Origin: Ignavibacteria bacterium
Lineage (GTDB): Bacteria > Bacteroidota > Ignavibacteria > Ignavibacteriales > Ignavibacteriaceae
DNA length: 64,000 nt
NCBI GenBank assembly: GCA_017302895.1
Contig: JAFLBV010000002.1
Coordinates: 372,001 to 436,000, forward strand
Reading direction: 5' to 3'
Below are positions 9,596-18,306 of this stretch, piece after piece. A model generated the notes under the pieces. It worked only from the letters and a program-made list of their open reading frames with translations, was not told the DNA's origin and ran no database searches. The translations under genes and the position numbers were made by a program. Position 1 is the first letter of the stretch. Every line of letters begins with the position of its first letter.

Positions 9596-12148
9596 CTATT
9601 CGTCCCTCAACGATTTTGCCGGAGTGGTTACTGCCATCTTGTATGCAGGGTATAGCCCGGCGAATACAGAAGCTATCACAGAGATAAGAAACGCCTGAAA
9701 AAGAAGAACAGGTGAAACCTGCATGTCCATGGTCCAACCAAATGAACGAAGATTAATAACATAAATCAAGGCATAAGCCAGAACCATTCCAAGCGGAACT
9801 GCAATGACGGATGCGAGTGTACCCATTGAAAAAGTCTGAATGGATATTAATTTGAACATCTGCCCGGGGGTCAATCCCGTAGCCCTGAGAATCCCCATCT
9901 CTTTCTCCTTTTCCAGTTGAATCGACATCAAAGCGCTGAAAATCCCTATAAAAGCAACAATAACGGATAAAATATGCAGCAGACTTGCCACTACAAAAGT
10001 GCGATCAAAAATTTCCACAGAGTAATTCCGTAATTCACTGTTCAACCTTATTACTATGTTTTTCTGTGAACTAAATAGCGTTTCAGCAGACTTTCTGACC
10101 TCAGCAGAGTTCGTGCCGGGCTTAAGATAGATGCCAATTCCGGAGATTTTGTAATTTTCCCACAATGTGGAAAAAAGTTTGTAATCGAGTGAGATATGCC
10201 CCATTTCTGAACTGTAGTCATAGTAAACAGCGGATATTTTTACGCTTTTTTCACCTTTGGGTGTTGTGAATGAGACGGTATCGCCAACTTGCAGTTTCCA
10301 TTTATATGCAAAAGTTTCAGTAACAAGTGCACCCCTGCCATCTCTTATCTCTTTCCATGCAAGCGAGGGATCTCCATCCTTAAACTTGAATCGGTATTCA
10401 TTTTCGGGATTTATTCCTGCACCGAAAACTTCAATCTCCTTTCCCCGGAAAGTACTTTTTGCCTCGGAATAGTAATCAATCGATTTGACCCCTTCAATTT
10501 TAAGGAGATTATTTAGAATTGAAGGCTCCATCACAGGTTCATTCTTTCTTGAAACAGGTCCCGGTGCAGAAATGAAAAGATCGGCCACCAGAGTCTGCTC
10601 CAGCCAGGTTATTACGGTTCCGCGGAAGGAGGTGATCATTGTTGATACACCGATTGTTGCGGATACTGCGATCGCCAAAGCGGCAATAGCTACAGTCGTT
10701 CTGCTCAGGTTCGCGACTATACCCCTTAATCCAATTTTTCCCGTGTTCCCGAACAGCTTTTGAACCAGCGGTTGCATCAAAGCTACTCCCTTTACAACCA
10801 CAAACGGCGTAAGCAGAGCAAATGAAATAATGAGGAGGAGAATTCCGAAATAGCTGAGCAAAATTCCGGCATCTACAAAAACCAGTATGAAAATACCTGA
10901 AAGGAATAATATCGATGAAAGAACTGTAAAATATCTCGATTTCTTTTTCAACCCGGACTCAATCGAGGATCTCTTCAGCACAACCCCCGGAGAGGTTGTG
11001 GCAGCTTCATAAGCCGGATAAAGAGATGCGAGGAGTGTACCCGTTATTCCGGCAAATCCTGCCTTAAATAGACTTTCCGCAGGAATCGATACTGATTTGA
11101 CATTTGTGACAAAGTAGAGGTCGTTTATACTCTGTGTTACAAGACCAAGTAGTTCCTTCCCAAGAAAAATGCCGGCAACTATTCCTGAAAATGTTCCAAT
11201 TGCACCAATGAAAACAGCCTCAGCCAATATCTGAATGTATATTTCCTTCCTGGTCACTCCAATCGCTCTGAACAGTCCTAGAAGTTTTCTACGCTGAATC
11301 ACTGAAAATGTCATTGAATTGTAAATCAGAAAAAGTCCAACTATCAGCCCCAGCATGCTCATGGCATTCAAATTGAGCCTGAAGGCCTCTGTCAGGGACT
11401 TTGCAGTGTCGTTTGATTTGCTTGACTCTCTTAACTGAAGATCGCCGTTGTTTTCGACGATTTTTACAGCCCGGTCATAATCCTGCCGGTCGAGTATCAG
11501 GTCAATATAACCAACCTTGCCTTTTTTATCGAAGAGTGAATCTGCTGCTCCAATATCCGCAATTACAAACTGATCAATCGAGTTTTTCCCGGTATTTGAA
11601 GAGGAAGGAATTAACGCCTGACAATATACTTTAAACTGCTTCGTTTGCCATATGACAGTAAGAGAATCACCCGGTTTCACCCCGATAGCCGAAGCGAATG
11701 CCTCGGGCAATACCACCCGATCCTTGTGAGACAGCAGGTCTCTCAGCAATTGATCGCTCCCCTGACCTGAAACATCGAAAAAATTCCGGAATTTCTCTTC
11801 CGAAAAAGGATCGAGTCCAAGAAATGTTGCATTTTCACTCTTCTTGCCTGAAATCTTTATATTTTCTTCAATGACAGGTGCAGAAGCAGCAATTCCTTCA
11901 TTACGAATCCCAACGAACTGACTGAAACTTAATGAGCCACTTTTGGATGTGAGACGGTGGGTGGCTTTTCCTGATACTGTTTCCATCGAAATATCGAATG
12001 CCCTCAGGGAGCTCTCATTCGCCATATCGATGGCAAGAATTACGGCCACACCAAGTGCTATTCCGGTTGCAGACAAAATTGTCTGCCAGGGATGAGTGAA
12101 AAGATACCGAAGTCCGGCTTTCTGAAATAATGAGATCACTTTAGTCAC
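9596..12148 (-). CDS. ABC transporter permease with two FtsX domains (AttF/AttG-like)
   Basis: A large FtsX/MacB-type permease of about 850 residues. A first membrane segment (TILSATGIALGVAVILA) is followed by an extracytoplasmic domain, a block of membrane helices (about 260-400), a further block, a second extracytoplasmic domain and three C-terminal helices, so the FtsX unit is duplicated in one chain. The reading frame is open from a TTG at 12187, but that would put 47 nt inside the ATPase gene. I prefer the GTG at 12148, which overlaps the ATPase stop codon by 8 nt; neither has a convincing ribosome-binding site. It sits between the ATPase and AttH genes and forms the membrane channel of that exporter. 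Confidence 0.85.
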   Translation of the reverse strand: MTKVISLFQKAGLRYLFTHPWQTILSATGIALGVAVILAIDMANESSLRAFDISMETVSGKATHRLTSKSGSLSFSQFVGIRNEGIAASAPVIEENIKISGKKSENATFLGLDPFSEEKFRNFFDVSGQGSDQLLRDLLSHKDRVVLPEAFASAIGVKPGDSLTVIWQTKQFKVYCQALIPSSSNTGKNSIDQFVIADIGAADSLFDKKGKVGYIDLILDRQDYDRAVKIVENNGDLQLRESSKSNDTAKSLTEAFRLNLNAMSMLGLIVGLFLIYNSMTFSVIQRRKLLGLFRAIGVTRKEIYIQILAEAVFIGAIGTFSGIVAGIFLGKELLGLVTQSINDLYFVTNVKSVSIPAESLFKAGFAGITGTLLASLYPAYEAATTSPGVVLKRSSIESGLKKKSRYFTVLSSILFLSGIFILVFVDAGILLSYFGILLLIISFALLTPFVVVKGVALMQPLVQKLFGNTGKIGLRGIVANLSRTTVAIAALAIAVSATIGVSTMITSFRGTVITWLEQTLVADLFISAPGPVSRKNEPVMEPSILNNLLKIEGVKSIDYYSEAKSTFRGKEIEVFGAGINPENEYRFKFKDGDPSLAWKEIRDGRGALVTETFAYKWKLQVGDTVSFTTPKGEKSVKISAVYYDYSSEMGHISLDYKLFSTLWENYKISGIGIYLKPGTNSAEVRKSAETLFSSQKNIVIRLNSELRNYSVEIFDRTFVVASLLHILSVIVAFIGIFSALMSIQLEKEKEMGILRATGLTPGQMFKLISIQTFSMGTLASVIAVPLGMVLAYALIYVINLRSFGWTMDMQVSPVLLFQAFLISVIASVFAGLYPAYKMAVTTPAKSLRDE

Positions 12149-12827
12149 CGGTCGTCGAGATGAGCGTATTGTTCCCCTTAAATTCAATTATCTTGTCAGC
12201 CAGTCCGGAGAGATCCCGGCTGTGGGTTGCCATAATCATGGTTTTCCCGGTTTTCTTGACCAGATTATCCAGTAGTTCGACAATTTTGTCAGCGGTCTGG
12301 TAGTCCAGGTTTCCGGTAGGTTCGTCGGCAAGTATTATTTTTGGATCGTGAACAAGTGCACGGGCTATGGCGACTCTTTGCTGCTCACCACCGGAGAGAA
12401 CATCAGGATAGCTGTTGGACCTGTCCGAAAGCCCTACTTCATCAAGCAGGTATTTCGCTCTTTCCAGCCACTCCTTCCCCTGTTTATTGGTCAGTTCGAG
12501 GACAAGATTCAGGTTTTCCAATACTGTCAAAGTGGGTATCAGATTGAAAAACTGGAATACAAATCCCACATTTTCACGGCGGAAGATGGTACGAAATGGT
12601 TCTTTTAGGGAAGTTAATTCGGTGGAATTGAGAATTATTTTGCCAGTGTCAGGGACATCAATTCCACTAAGCAGATTAAGAAGGGTTGATTTTCCCGATC
12701 CGCTTCTGCCGAGCAGAATTACAAGTTCACCCTCATCAATTCCCAGATCAAGATCCCGGAGTACATGGTGACTGGTAATTCCTTCAGTAAATGATTTGTT
12801 TAATTTCTCTATTTCAATAAAAGGCAA
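12141..12827 (-). CDS. ABC transporter ATP-binding protein (AttE/LolD/MacB type)
   Basis: A 228-residue nucleotide-binding domain that powers the permease encoded next. All motifs are present: Walker A GRSGSGKST, Q-loop FQFFNLIPTLTVLENL, signature LSGGEQQRVAIARAL, Walker B IILADEPTGNLD, and the H-loop MATHS. Sequence and neighbours place it in the LolD/MacB/AttE group, which drives export or mechanotransmission rather than import. The start appears to be TTG at 12827; no ATG is available before the conserved IEIEKLNKSF. The start codon lies inside an inverted repeat (12826-12857), which could control its translation. Confidence 0.9.
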   Translation of the reverse strand: MPFIEIEKLNKSFTEGITSHHVLRDLDLGIDEGELVILLGRSGSGKSTLLNLLSGIDVPDTGKIILNSTELTSLKEPFRTIFRRENVGFVFQFFNLIPTLTVLENLNLVLELTNKQGKEWLERAKYLLDEVGLSDRSNSYPDVLSGGEQQRVAIARALVHDPKIILADEPTGNLDYQTADKIVELLDNLVKKTGKTMIMATHSRDLSGLADKIIEFKGNNTLISTTGD

Positions 12828-12857
12828 ATGTTATCCGTTTTTATACAGATAACATTT
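12826..12857 (-). promoter_or_regulatory. Inverted repeat overlapping the ABC ATPase start
   Basis: AAATGTTATC and GATAACATTT form a perfect 10-bp inverted repeat around a 12-nt loop; with flanks it extends to 13 bp with one mismatch. It lies between the end of the aromatic fusion gene and the ATPase gene and covers the TTG start. It may be an AT-rich terminator for the upstream gene, a translation-controlling hairpin, or an operator. Confidence 0.5.
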
Positions 12858-12885
12858 ACCCGAAACAATAAATTCCAATGATTCT

Positions 12886-14913
12886 CTATATTTTACTCAA
12901 CTCAGTCATCATATCATCAAACTGACTAAAGCTCATCGATTGCTGAGCATCGCTGAGAGCTTTATCGGGATCGGGATGAAACTCGACCATAACACCGTGA
13001 GCACCGACAACTTTTGCGGCTTTCGCCAGAGGGATTACTTTGTCTCTGTGACCCACTGCGTGTGAGGGGTCTACTATAACAGGCAGATGTGTCAGCTCCT
13101 TCAAAACTGGAATGGCGCTCAGATCCAAAGTATTTCTCGTGGCCGTCTCAAATGTCCGTATCCCTCTTTCGCAAAGAATTACCTGACGGTTCCCCTGAGC
13201 GAGTATATATTCGGCAGCACTCAACAACTCTTCAATGGAGGACATCAGACCCCTCTTTAGCAAAACAGGTCTGTGTGTCTTCCCCACTTCGATCAGAAGT
13301 GAGAAATTCTGCATGTTTCTTGCCCCGATTTGAAGAATATCAGAATATTTCGCTACTTCTTCCACCTGATTTATCGAAAGCACCTCAGTAATCACGGGGA
13401 GATCATAAAACTTGCCTGCGTCTGTCAGAAATTTTAGTCCTTCATAACCCAATCCCATAAATGCATACGGATTGGTTCTGGGCTTGAAGCAACCACCACG
13501 GAGGATGTGAGCGTTAGTTTGCTTCAATTCCCTGGCACACTCAAAAATTTGTGTTTCTGACTCCACAGAACAGGGACCACCGATCACAACAAAGTTATCA
13601 CCACCGATCAATACATCTTTAACTTTTATGACTGTGTCTTCGGATTTGTAGTCTCTGCCGGCGAGCCGGTAAGGTGATGATTTTGTCTTTACTTTTGCCG
13701 GAGGTTTGATTTCAGGGATTATTTCTCCGGCAGGTTCATCATTTTCAATGAAACGGGGTAATTCAGTTTTCACTGAAGTTTTTTCAATATCATTGGCAGG
13801 ATAGCTTCCGAATACCTTGAAATAGCGGGTGTTTTTCCCAAGTTCATCAATCATCAAGTTGACTTTGTCATCCTCGATATTACCTTCGAAGTCGATGTAA
13901 AACATCTCCTCCCATGGATTTCCTGCAACAGGCCGCGATTGAATTTTGGTCATGTTAACACCAAATTTGTTAAATACCATCAACGCCTCGACCAGTGCAC
14001 CCGGTTTCTGAGCCGTCGAAAGAACAACAGATGTTTTTGCCGGAATCCTCAGATCAACAGACACCGGTTTCTTTGACGCTATTACAAAACGTGTAAAATT
14101 CTCTTTGTTATTGGCGATATCCTCTCTGATAACAGTCATTCCAAAGGTTGAAGCCGCTTGTTCGCTTGCAATTGCCGCATATTCAAGATTTCCTGAGTCT
14201 CTCACCTTCTGAACTGACAGAGCGGTATCGCTTACTTCCTCAATTTTCGCATTTGGCATGGTCTCAAGAAATTTACTGCATTGAGCGGCTGCCTGTGGAT
14301 GCGAAAATATCTTCTTTATGGTCAAAGGATCTACATTGGCAATACCGATCAGATTCTGCTTGACCCGCAATTTCTCTTCACCAATTATGGCAACAGAAGA
14401 TTTCACAAGCGCATCGTAAACATCATTTATGTTCCCCGAAGTAGTGTTCTCAACGGGTAACATTGCATAGTCGGCCTCCTGATCTTCGACAGCCTTCACT
14501 ACCTCTTCAAACGTCATTTTACTTATAAAACCAATATTGACACCCCGATTGGCAAAGAATCTTGCTGCTGCCAATGAACTGAAGGAGCCTTCTATCCCCT
14601 GTATGGCTACACGGATGCTTCCACCCGATTCACCACCATTTTCGCCGAGTCTGTGTAAATATGACTGTTGCAGCCTGACAGAATCATCAATTATTTCATG
14701 AAAAATCCGGGTCACAAAAGTCGGCTCCAATCCGGCTTTTTTACCGGATTTAATAAGCTTTTGAAGCAATTCTTTTTCCCGGGTTGTATCCCGTAACGGA
14801 TAACCTTCACGGTCTTTTCGTTTCACAACTTCCATACTCAAACCTCTTCTTTTCACGAGGAGAGCTATGAGTTCTTCATCCAACGCATTAATTAAATCTC
14901 TAAGGTCGTTCAT
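12886..14913 (-). CDS. Trifunctional chorismate mutase / prephenate dehydratase / DAHP synthase
   Basis: A single 675-residue chain joins the first step of the shikimate pathway to phenylalanine formation. Residues 1-85 are an AroQ-type chorismate mutase (start LRDLINALDEELIALLVKR). Residues 98-285 are prephenate dehydratase with the catalytic TRF motif (NFTRFVIAS, near 272). Residues 295-380 are an ACT regulatory domain (QKPGALVEAL, near 298). A Pro/Lys linker leads to a subtype I-beta DAHP synthase (about 430-672) with GGPCSVES, RGGCFKPRTNPYAFMG, GARNMQNF, LLKRGL and VDPSHAVGHRD. The ACT domain probably gives phenylalanine feedback to the whole protein. Mutase-dehydratase and mutase-DAHP synthase pairs are familiar; this triple order is less common. 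The gene is on the minus strand, 39 nt after the glycosidase-like gene. Confidence 0.93.
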   Translation of the reverse strand: MNDLRDLINALDEELIALLVKRRGLSMEVVKRKDREGYPLRDTTREKELLQKLIKSGKKAGLEPTFVTRIFHEIIDDSVRLQQSYLHRLGENGGESGGSIRVAIQGIEGSFSSLAAARFFANRGVNIGFISKMTFEEVVKAVEDQEADYAMLPVENTTSGNINDVYDALVKSSVAIIGEEKLRVKQNLIGIANVDPLTIKKIFSHPQAAAQCSKFLETMPNAKIEEVSDTALSVQKVRDSGNLEYAAIASEQAASTFGMTVIREDIANNKENFTRFVIASKKPVSVDLRIPAKTSVVLSTAQKPGALVEALMVFNKFGVNMTKIQSRPVAGNPWEEMFYIDFEGNIEDDKVNLMIDELGKNTRYFKVFGSYPANDIEKTSVKTELPRFIENDEPAGEIIPEIKPPAKVKTKSSPYRLAGRDYKSEDTVIKVKDVLIGGDNFVVIGGPCSVESETQIFECARELKQTNAHILRGGCFKPRTNPYAFMGLGYEGLKFLTDAGKFYDLPVITEVLSINQVEEVAKYSDILQIGARNMQNFSLLIEVGKTHRPVLLKRGLMSSIEELLSAAEYILAQGNRQVILCERGIRTFETATRNTLDLSAIPVLKELTHLPVIVDPSHAVGHRDKVIPLAKAAKVVGAHGVMVEFHPDPDKALSDAQQSMSFSQFDDMMTELSKI

Positions 14914-14952
14914 TTTTTCCGGAATCTGTTCTTAATTGTTAAATTAAAATTT

Positions 14953-16863
14953 TTATTTGATTAAAAGCGTTTTGATCACTCCATCAGACTTCCCTGTCTC
15001 CACTCTGATGTAGTATGCTCCACTCGCATAACCTGATGCATCCCATTTCCATTCATGTAAACCGGGTGGTAATTCACCGGCATTGTGAGTTGAAATCAAT
15101 TCACCCAACTGATTGTAAATAAATATCTTAACCAGGGCTGTCTCATTGGTGGTATAACTTATCACTGTTACGGGATTAAAAGGGTTTGGATAGTTTTTAA
15201 GTATGAGACTGTTTTCAGGATTTGAAGAAACCGTTTCATCCTTTATCGTTGTGACAACCACATCGGGTGACTTTTTTCTGTCGATCAAAGCCATGCCGGC
15301 ATCTGACATCACATACTTGCCTGGTGCCACCCCGTCATTGCTCAATTCAATTACTTTGTGATATCCCTGTGGCAACTGAAAGCTGCCGAGATGGTACCAG
15401 CCCTGCTTACCGGGGCTTTGTTGATTAACAATGATGGTGGAATCACCATTTTTTGCGGAAATTGTGTATTTCACCTGATTCGAAAAAGAAAATGACGGAA
15501 TCAGATAAACATAGAGATTGTACCAAGCCTCAGAAGGAATATCGTAGTGGTACTCAAGTTTTGAAGGTTGCGAGGTCCCTGTTCTTGTAATTCCACCTCG
15601 AAAACCCGGAACGGGCAGGTTATCCCACTGACCGGTTTTTACCACATTTAGTGAATCTTCATTGATCACCAAGCCCTTGGGTCTTCTGTTAAATTGTCGC
15701 CCGGGCATTCCAGCGGGATTTTTGTAATATGTCGCTCTAAGTGTGTCAGCAAGGCGGTTATTGTTTCTCCTCAACCCTTCATAAAAAAAGAACCCCTCTC
15801 CCATGACACCATTCTGCCGGTTCAGTTGAAGCGATTGAAGAAGAAATTGTGGATCGATGGTATAACTGCCTATATTCATGAGAATACCGGCAAAGGTAAT
15901 TCCTTTTTTTGATGGATCGATATGAAACAAGGAATTGTTAAGTTCGTAGAGGTATTCCATAAAACTGTAACGATAAAGCTGCGGCAGGAACTGATCTACT
16001 ATACCGCTGTTTACCCAGGTCTTTGAATCCTGAAGATACTCTTCATATGCCCAGGGATAAAGACTTGGCGAGGAAGCCACAAAAATATGACTGTCACTGT
16101 TTTTTATACTGTCTCTTACCCTTCGATAAAAGTCATTCAACTTATCAGCTCGCCACCTCTTCCAGGCTAAATCATTGTAATTTGATGGGGGTGAAGCACC
16201 GTTATGGTCAAGTTTATAGAGAGCCACGGTTACAGAATCATAACCACACTCAACGGGAAGTGCCGGCATTCTGTCAGAATACTCGATACCGTCAATATCA
16301 TATTTATTCATCACCTCCCTGGTCAGACCAATAATCATGTTCTGCACTTCAGGATTTATGCCTGACATCCAGTCAAATCCGTTTTTTACGCAGATGTCAC
16401 CGTTAACATGCCGGGCAGCCCATTGAGGATATCGCTGAAGTATATGCCCTCCGTAGGGTGGTGTTCCCCCTGAATAGAAGGATGAAAAACCGTACTCAAA
16501 CCAGGGATACACTTCAATTCCCACTCTGTGTGCTTCAATTACCACCGTCTCAAGGGGGTCCCTGCCTCCAAACACCGGATCAATTAAAAAACCGAACAAA
16601 GAGTCTGTTATCCGGCTCGGATACTGGGTGTATCCACCATTCCAAACGACCGGAATTACAGAATTGATGTTGAAGGAGGCTAAAAAATCCATTGCTTCTG
16701 AAATGGACTTTTCGGAAAACAGTACCTGACTGTCGATATCCGTCAATTTCACCCCGCGAAATTCATTGGTCTGAGCCTGACACTTCGAAGATGCTAACAG
16801 CATCATAGAAAGAATTAGTAATATTTTAGTAAATTTTAAGTGCTGATTCAAATATTGTGACAT
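14953..16863 (-). CDS. Secreted family-10 glycosyl-hydrolase-like (DUF187/GHL10) protein with T9SS sorting domain
   Basis: The 636 residues begin with a signal peptide (cleavage near residue 31, after KCQAQ). Residues 35-370 have the look of the GHL10/DUF187 TIM-barrel family: EFRGVKLTDID at the start, VEAHRVGIEVYPWFEYGF, WMSGINPEVQNMIIGLTREV, YDIDGIEYSDRM and VASSPSLYPWAYEEY. Members are linked to polysaccharide or peptidoglycan-like substrates, but the substrate is not readable here. The middle part is beta-rich, and residues 550-636 form a T9SS type A sorting domain beginning at KNYPNPFNPVT. It is divergent from sthA, with a short shared AT-rich upstream region. Confidence 0.85.
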   Translation of the reverse strand: MSQYLNQHLKFTKILLILSMMLLASSKCQAQTNEFRGVKLTDIDSQVLFSEKSISEAMDFLASFNINSVIPVVWNGGYTQYPSRITDSLFGFLIDPVFGGRDPLETVVIEAHRVGIEVYPWFEYGFSSFYSGGTPPYGGHILQRYPQWAARHVNGDICVKNGFDWMSGINPEVQNMIIGLTREVMNKYDIDGIEYSDRMPALPVECGYDSVTVALYKLDHNGASPPSNYNDLAWKRWRADKLNDFYRRVRDSIKNSDSHIFVASSPSLYPWAYEEYLQDSKTWVNSGIVDQFLPQLYRYSFMEYLYELNNSLFHIDPSKKGITFAGILMNIGSYTIDPQFLLQSLQLNRQNGVMGEGFFFYEGLRRNNNRLADTLRATYYKNPAGMPGRQFNRRPKGLVINEDSLNVVKTGQWDNLPVPGFRGGITRTGTSQPSKLEYHYDIPSEAWYNLYVYLIPSFSFSNQVKYTISAKNGDSTIIVNQQSPGKQGWYHLGSFQLPQGYHKVIELSNDGVAPGKYVMSDAGMALIDRKKSPDVVVTTIKDETVSSNPENSLILKNYPNPFNPVTVISYTTNETALVKIFIYNQLGELISTHNAGELPPGLHEWKWDASGYASGAYYIRVETGKSDGVIKTLLIK

Positions 16864-16931
16864 TAAAAGGTAATCTATTTATATATTAATTTACAAAAAT
16901 ACAGAAATTTTTATTAGCAGACGAAACGCAA

Positions 16932-18305
16932 ATGCCCCCAAAATTCGACTTTGATTGTATTGTAATAGGCAGCGGTCCCGGAGGTGAGGGTGCCGCAATG
17001 AAACTCGTGAAAGCAGGAAAAAGGGTCGCTATGGTCGATTCTTTCCCACGAGTCGGCGGCAGTTGTACTCATACAGGTACAATTCCAAGTAAAAGTTTGA
17101 GACAGGAAATTCAAAGAATTGCTGAAATCGGTAGAACCGCAGGAATCACTTATCAGGAAGTGTTAAGGAATACCCAGCGGGTTGTCGATCAGCAGGTTGA
17201 TCTCCGATACGGCTTCTACAGACGGAATTATGTTGATGTGATAAACGGATGGGCTAAATTTGCGGATGCACACACACTTGATATCGAACTTGGTAACGGT
17301 GGATTCGAACGCTACACCGCAGAATATTTTATTATTGCAACCGGTTCCAGACCATATCACCCGGATGATGTGGATTTTTCTCATCCCAGAGTTCTCGACA
17401 GTGACACAATCCTCACCACTCCGTTGAATTTCCGCTCAATTGCGATTTATGGGGCAGGAGTAATAGGGTGTGAGTACGCTTCGATCTTCAGAGGTCTTTC
17501 TATTAAAGTAAATCTTATCAATACAAGAGATCGCTTACTTACATTTTTGGATGATGAAATAAGCGACGCTCTTTCGTATCACCTGCGGGAAAATGGTGTA
17601 CTCATCAGAAACAAGGAAGAGTATGTAAAAGTTGTACCCGAAGAGGATTCCGTCTCCATACATCTGGAATCGAATAAAGTAATAAATTCGGATGTATTGC
17701 TCTGGGCTCAGGGCAGGACCGGGAACTCACAATCGCTCGAGGTCAATAAACTTGGCATCGAGACTGATTCGAGAGGTTCAATTGTTATAAATGATAAACA
17801 CCAGACCATCCACCCCCATATTTACGCAGTTGGTGATATATGCGGTTACCCTTCGCTTGCAAGTGCTGCATACGATCAGGGGCGGTTCGCAGCAACTCAC
17901 ATTATTGAAGGAAAATGTGAAAATCAGTTATTGAATTTTATCCCGACAGGAATCTACACAATCCCCGAAATCAGTTCGATCGGGAGAACTGAAAGAGAAC
18001 TTACCCGCGACAAGGTACCCTATGAAGTAGGGCATTCATTTTTCAGACACCTCGCTCGTGCGCAGATAACCGGACACAAAACAGGTATGCTTAAAATCCT
18101 GTTCCACCGCGAGACTCTCGAAATCCTCGGGATTCATTGCTTCGGAACAAACGCAAGCGAGATAATTCATATCGGTCAGGCTATTATGGTCCAAAAAGGA
18201 GAGGCAAACTCTCTTATGTACTTTATTAACACCACCTTCAACTATCCGACGATGGCTGAAGCTTACAGAGTTGCCGCCCTTAACGGCCTGAACAGGGTTA
18301 GATAA
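16932..18305 (+). CDS. sthA: Soluble pyridine nucleotide transhydrogenase
   Basis: SthA transfers hydride between NADPH and NAD+ in the cytoplasm with FAD as cofactor. The 457-residue protein has the FAD motif [11 protein letters not shown] at about 13, the sequence [16 protein letters not shown], where related disulfide reductases have a CxxxxC pair (second Cys replaced by Thr), the NAD(P)-binding [13 protein letters not shown], and the C-terminal dimerisation domain. The GTIPSKSLR signature separates SthA from lipoamide dehydrogenase. The stop codon is one nucleotide from the TTG start of a large sensor kinase, so both genes are likely on one transcript. Confidence 0.92.
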   Translation: MPPKFDFDCIVIGSGPGGEGAAMKLVKAGKRVAMVDSFPRVGGSCTHTGTIPSKSLRQEIQRIAEIGRTAGITYQEVLRNTQRVVDQQVDLRYGFYRRNYVDVINGWAKFADAHTLDIELGNGGFERYTAEYFIIATGSRPYHPDDVDFSHPRVLDSDTILTTPLNFRSIAIYGAGVIGCEYASIFRGLSIKVNLINTRDRLLTFLDDEISDALSYHLRENGVLIRNKEEYVKVVPEEDSVSIHLESNKVINSDVLLWAQGRTGNSQSLEVNKLGIETDSRGSIVINDKHQTIHPHIYAVGDICGYPSLASAAYDQGRFAATHIIEGKCENQLLNFIPTGIYTIPEISSIGRTERELTRDKVPYEVGHSFFRHLARAQITGHKTGMLKILFHRETLEILGIHCFGTNASEIIHIGQAIMVQKGEANSLMYFINTTFNYPTMAEAYRVAALNGLNRVR

Positions 18306-18306
18306 T

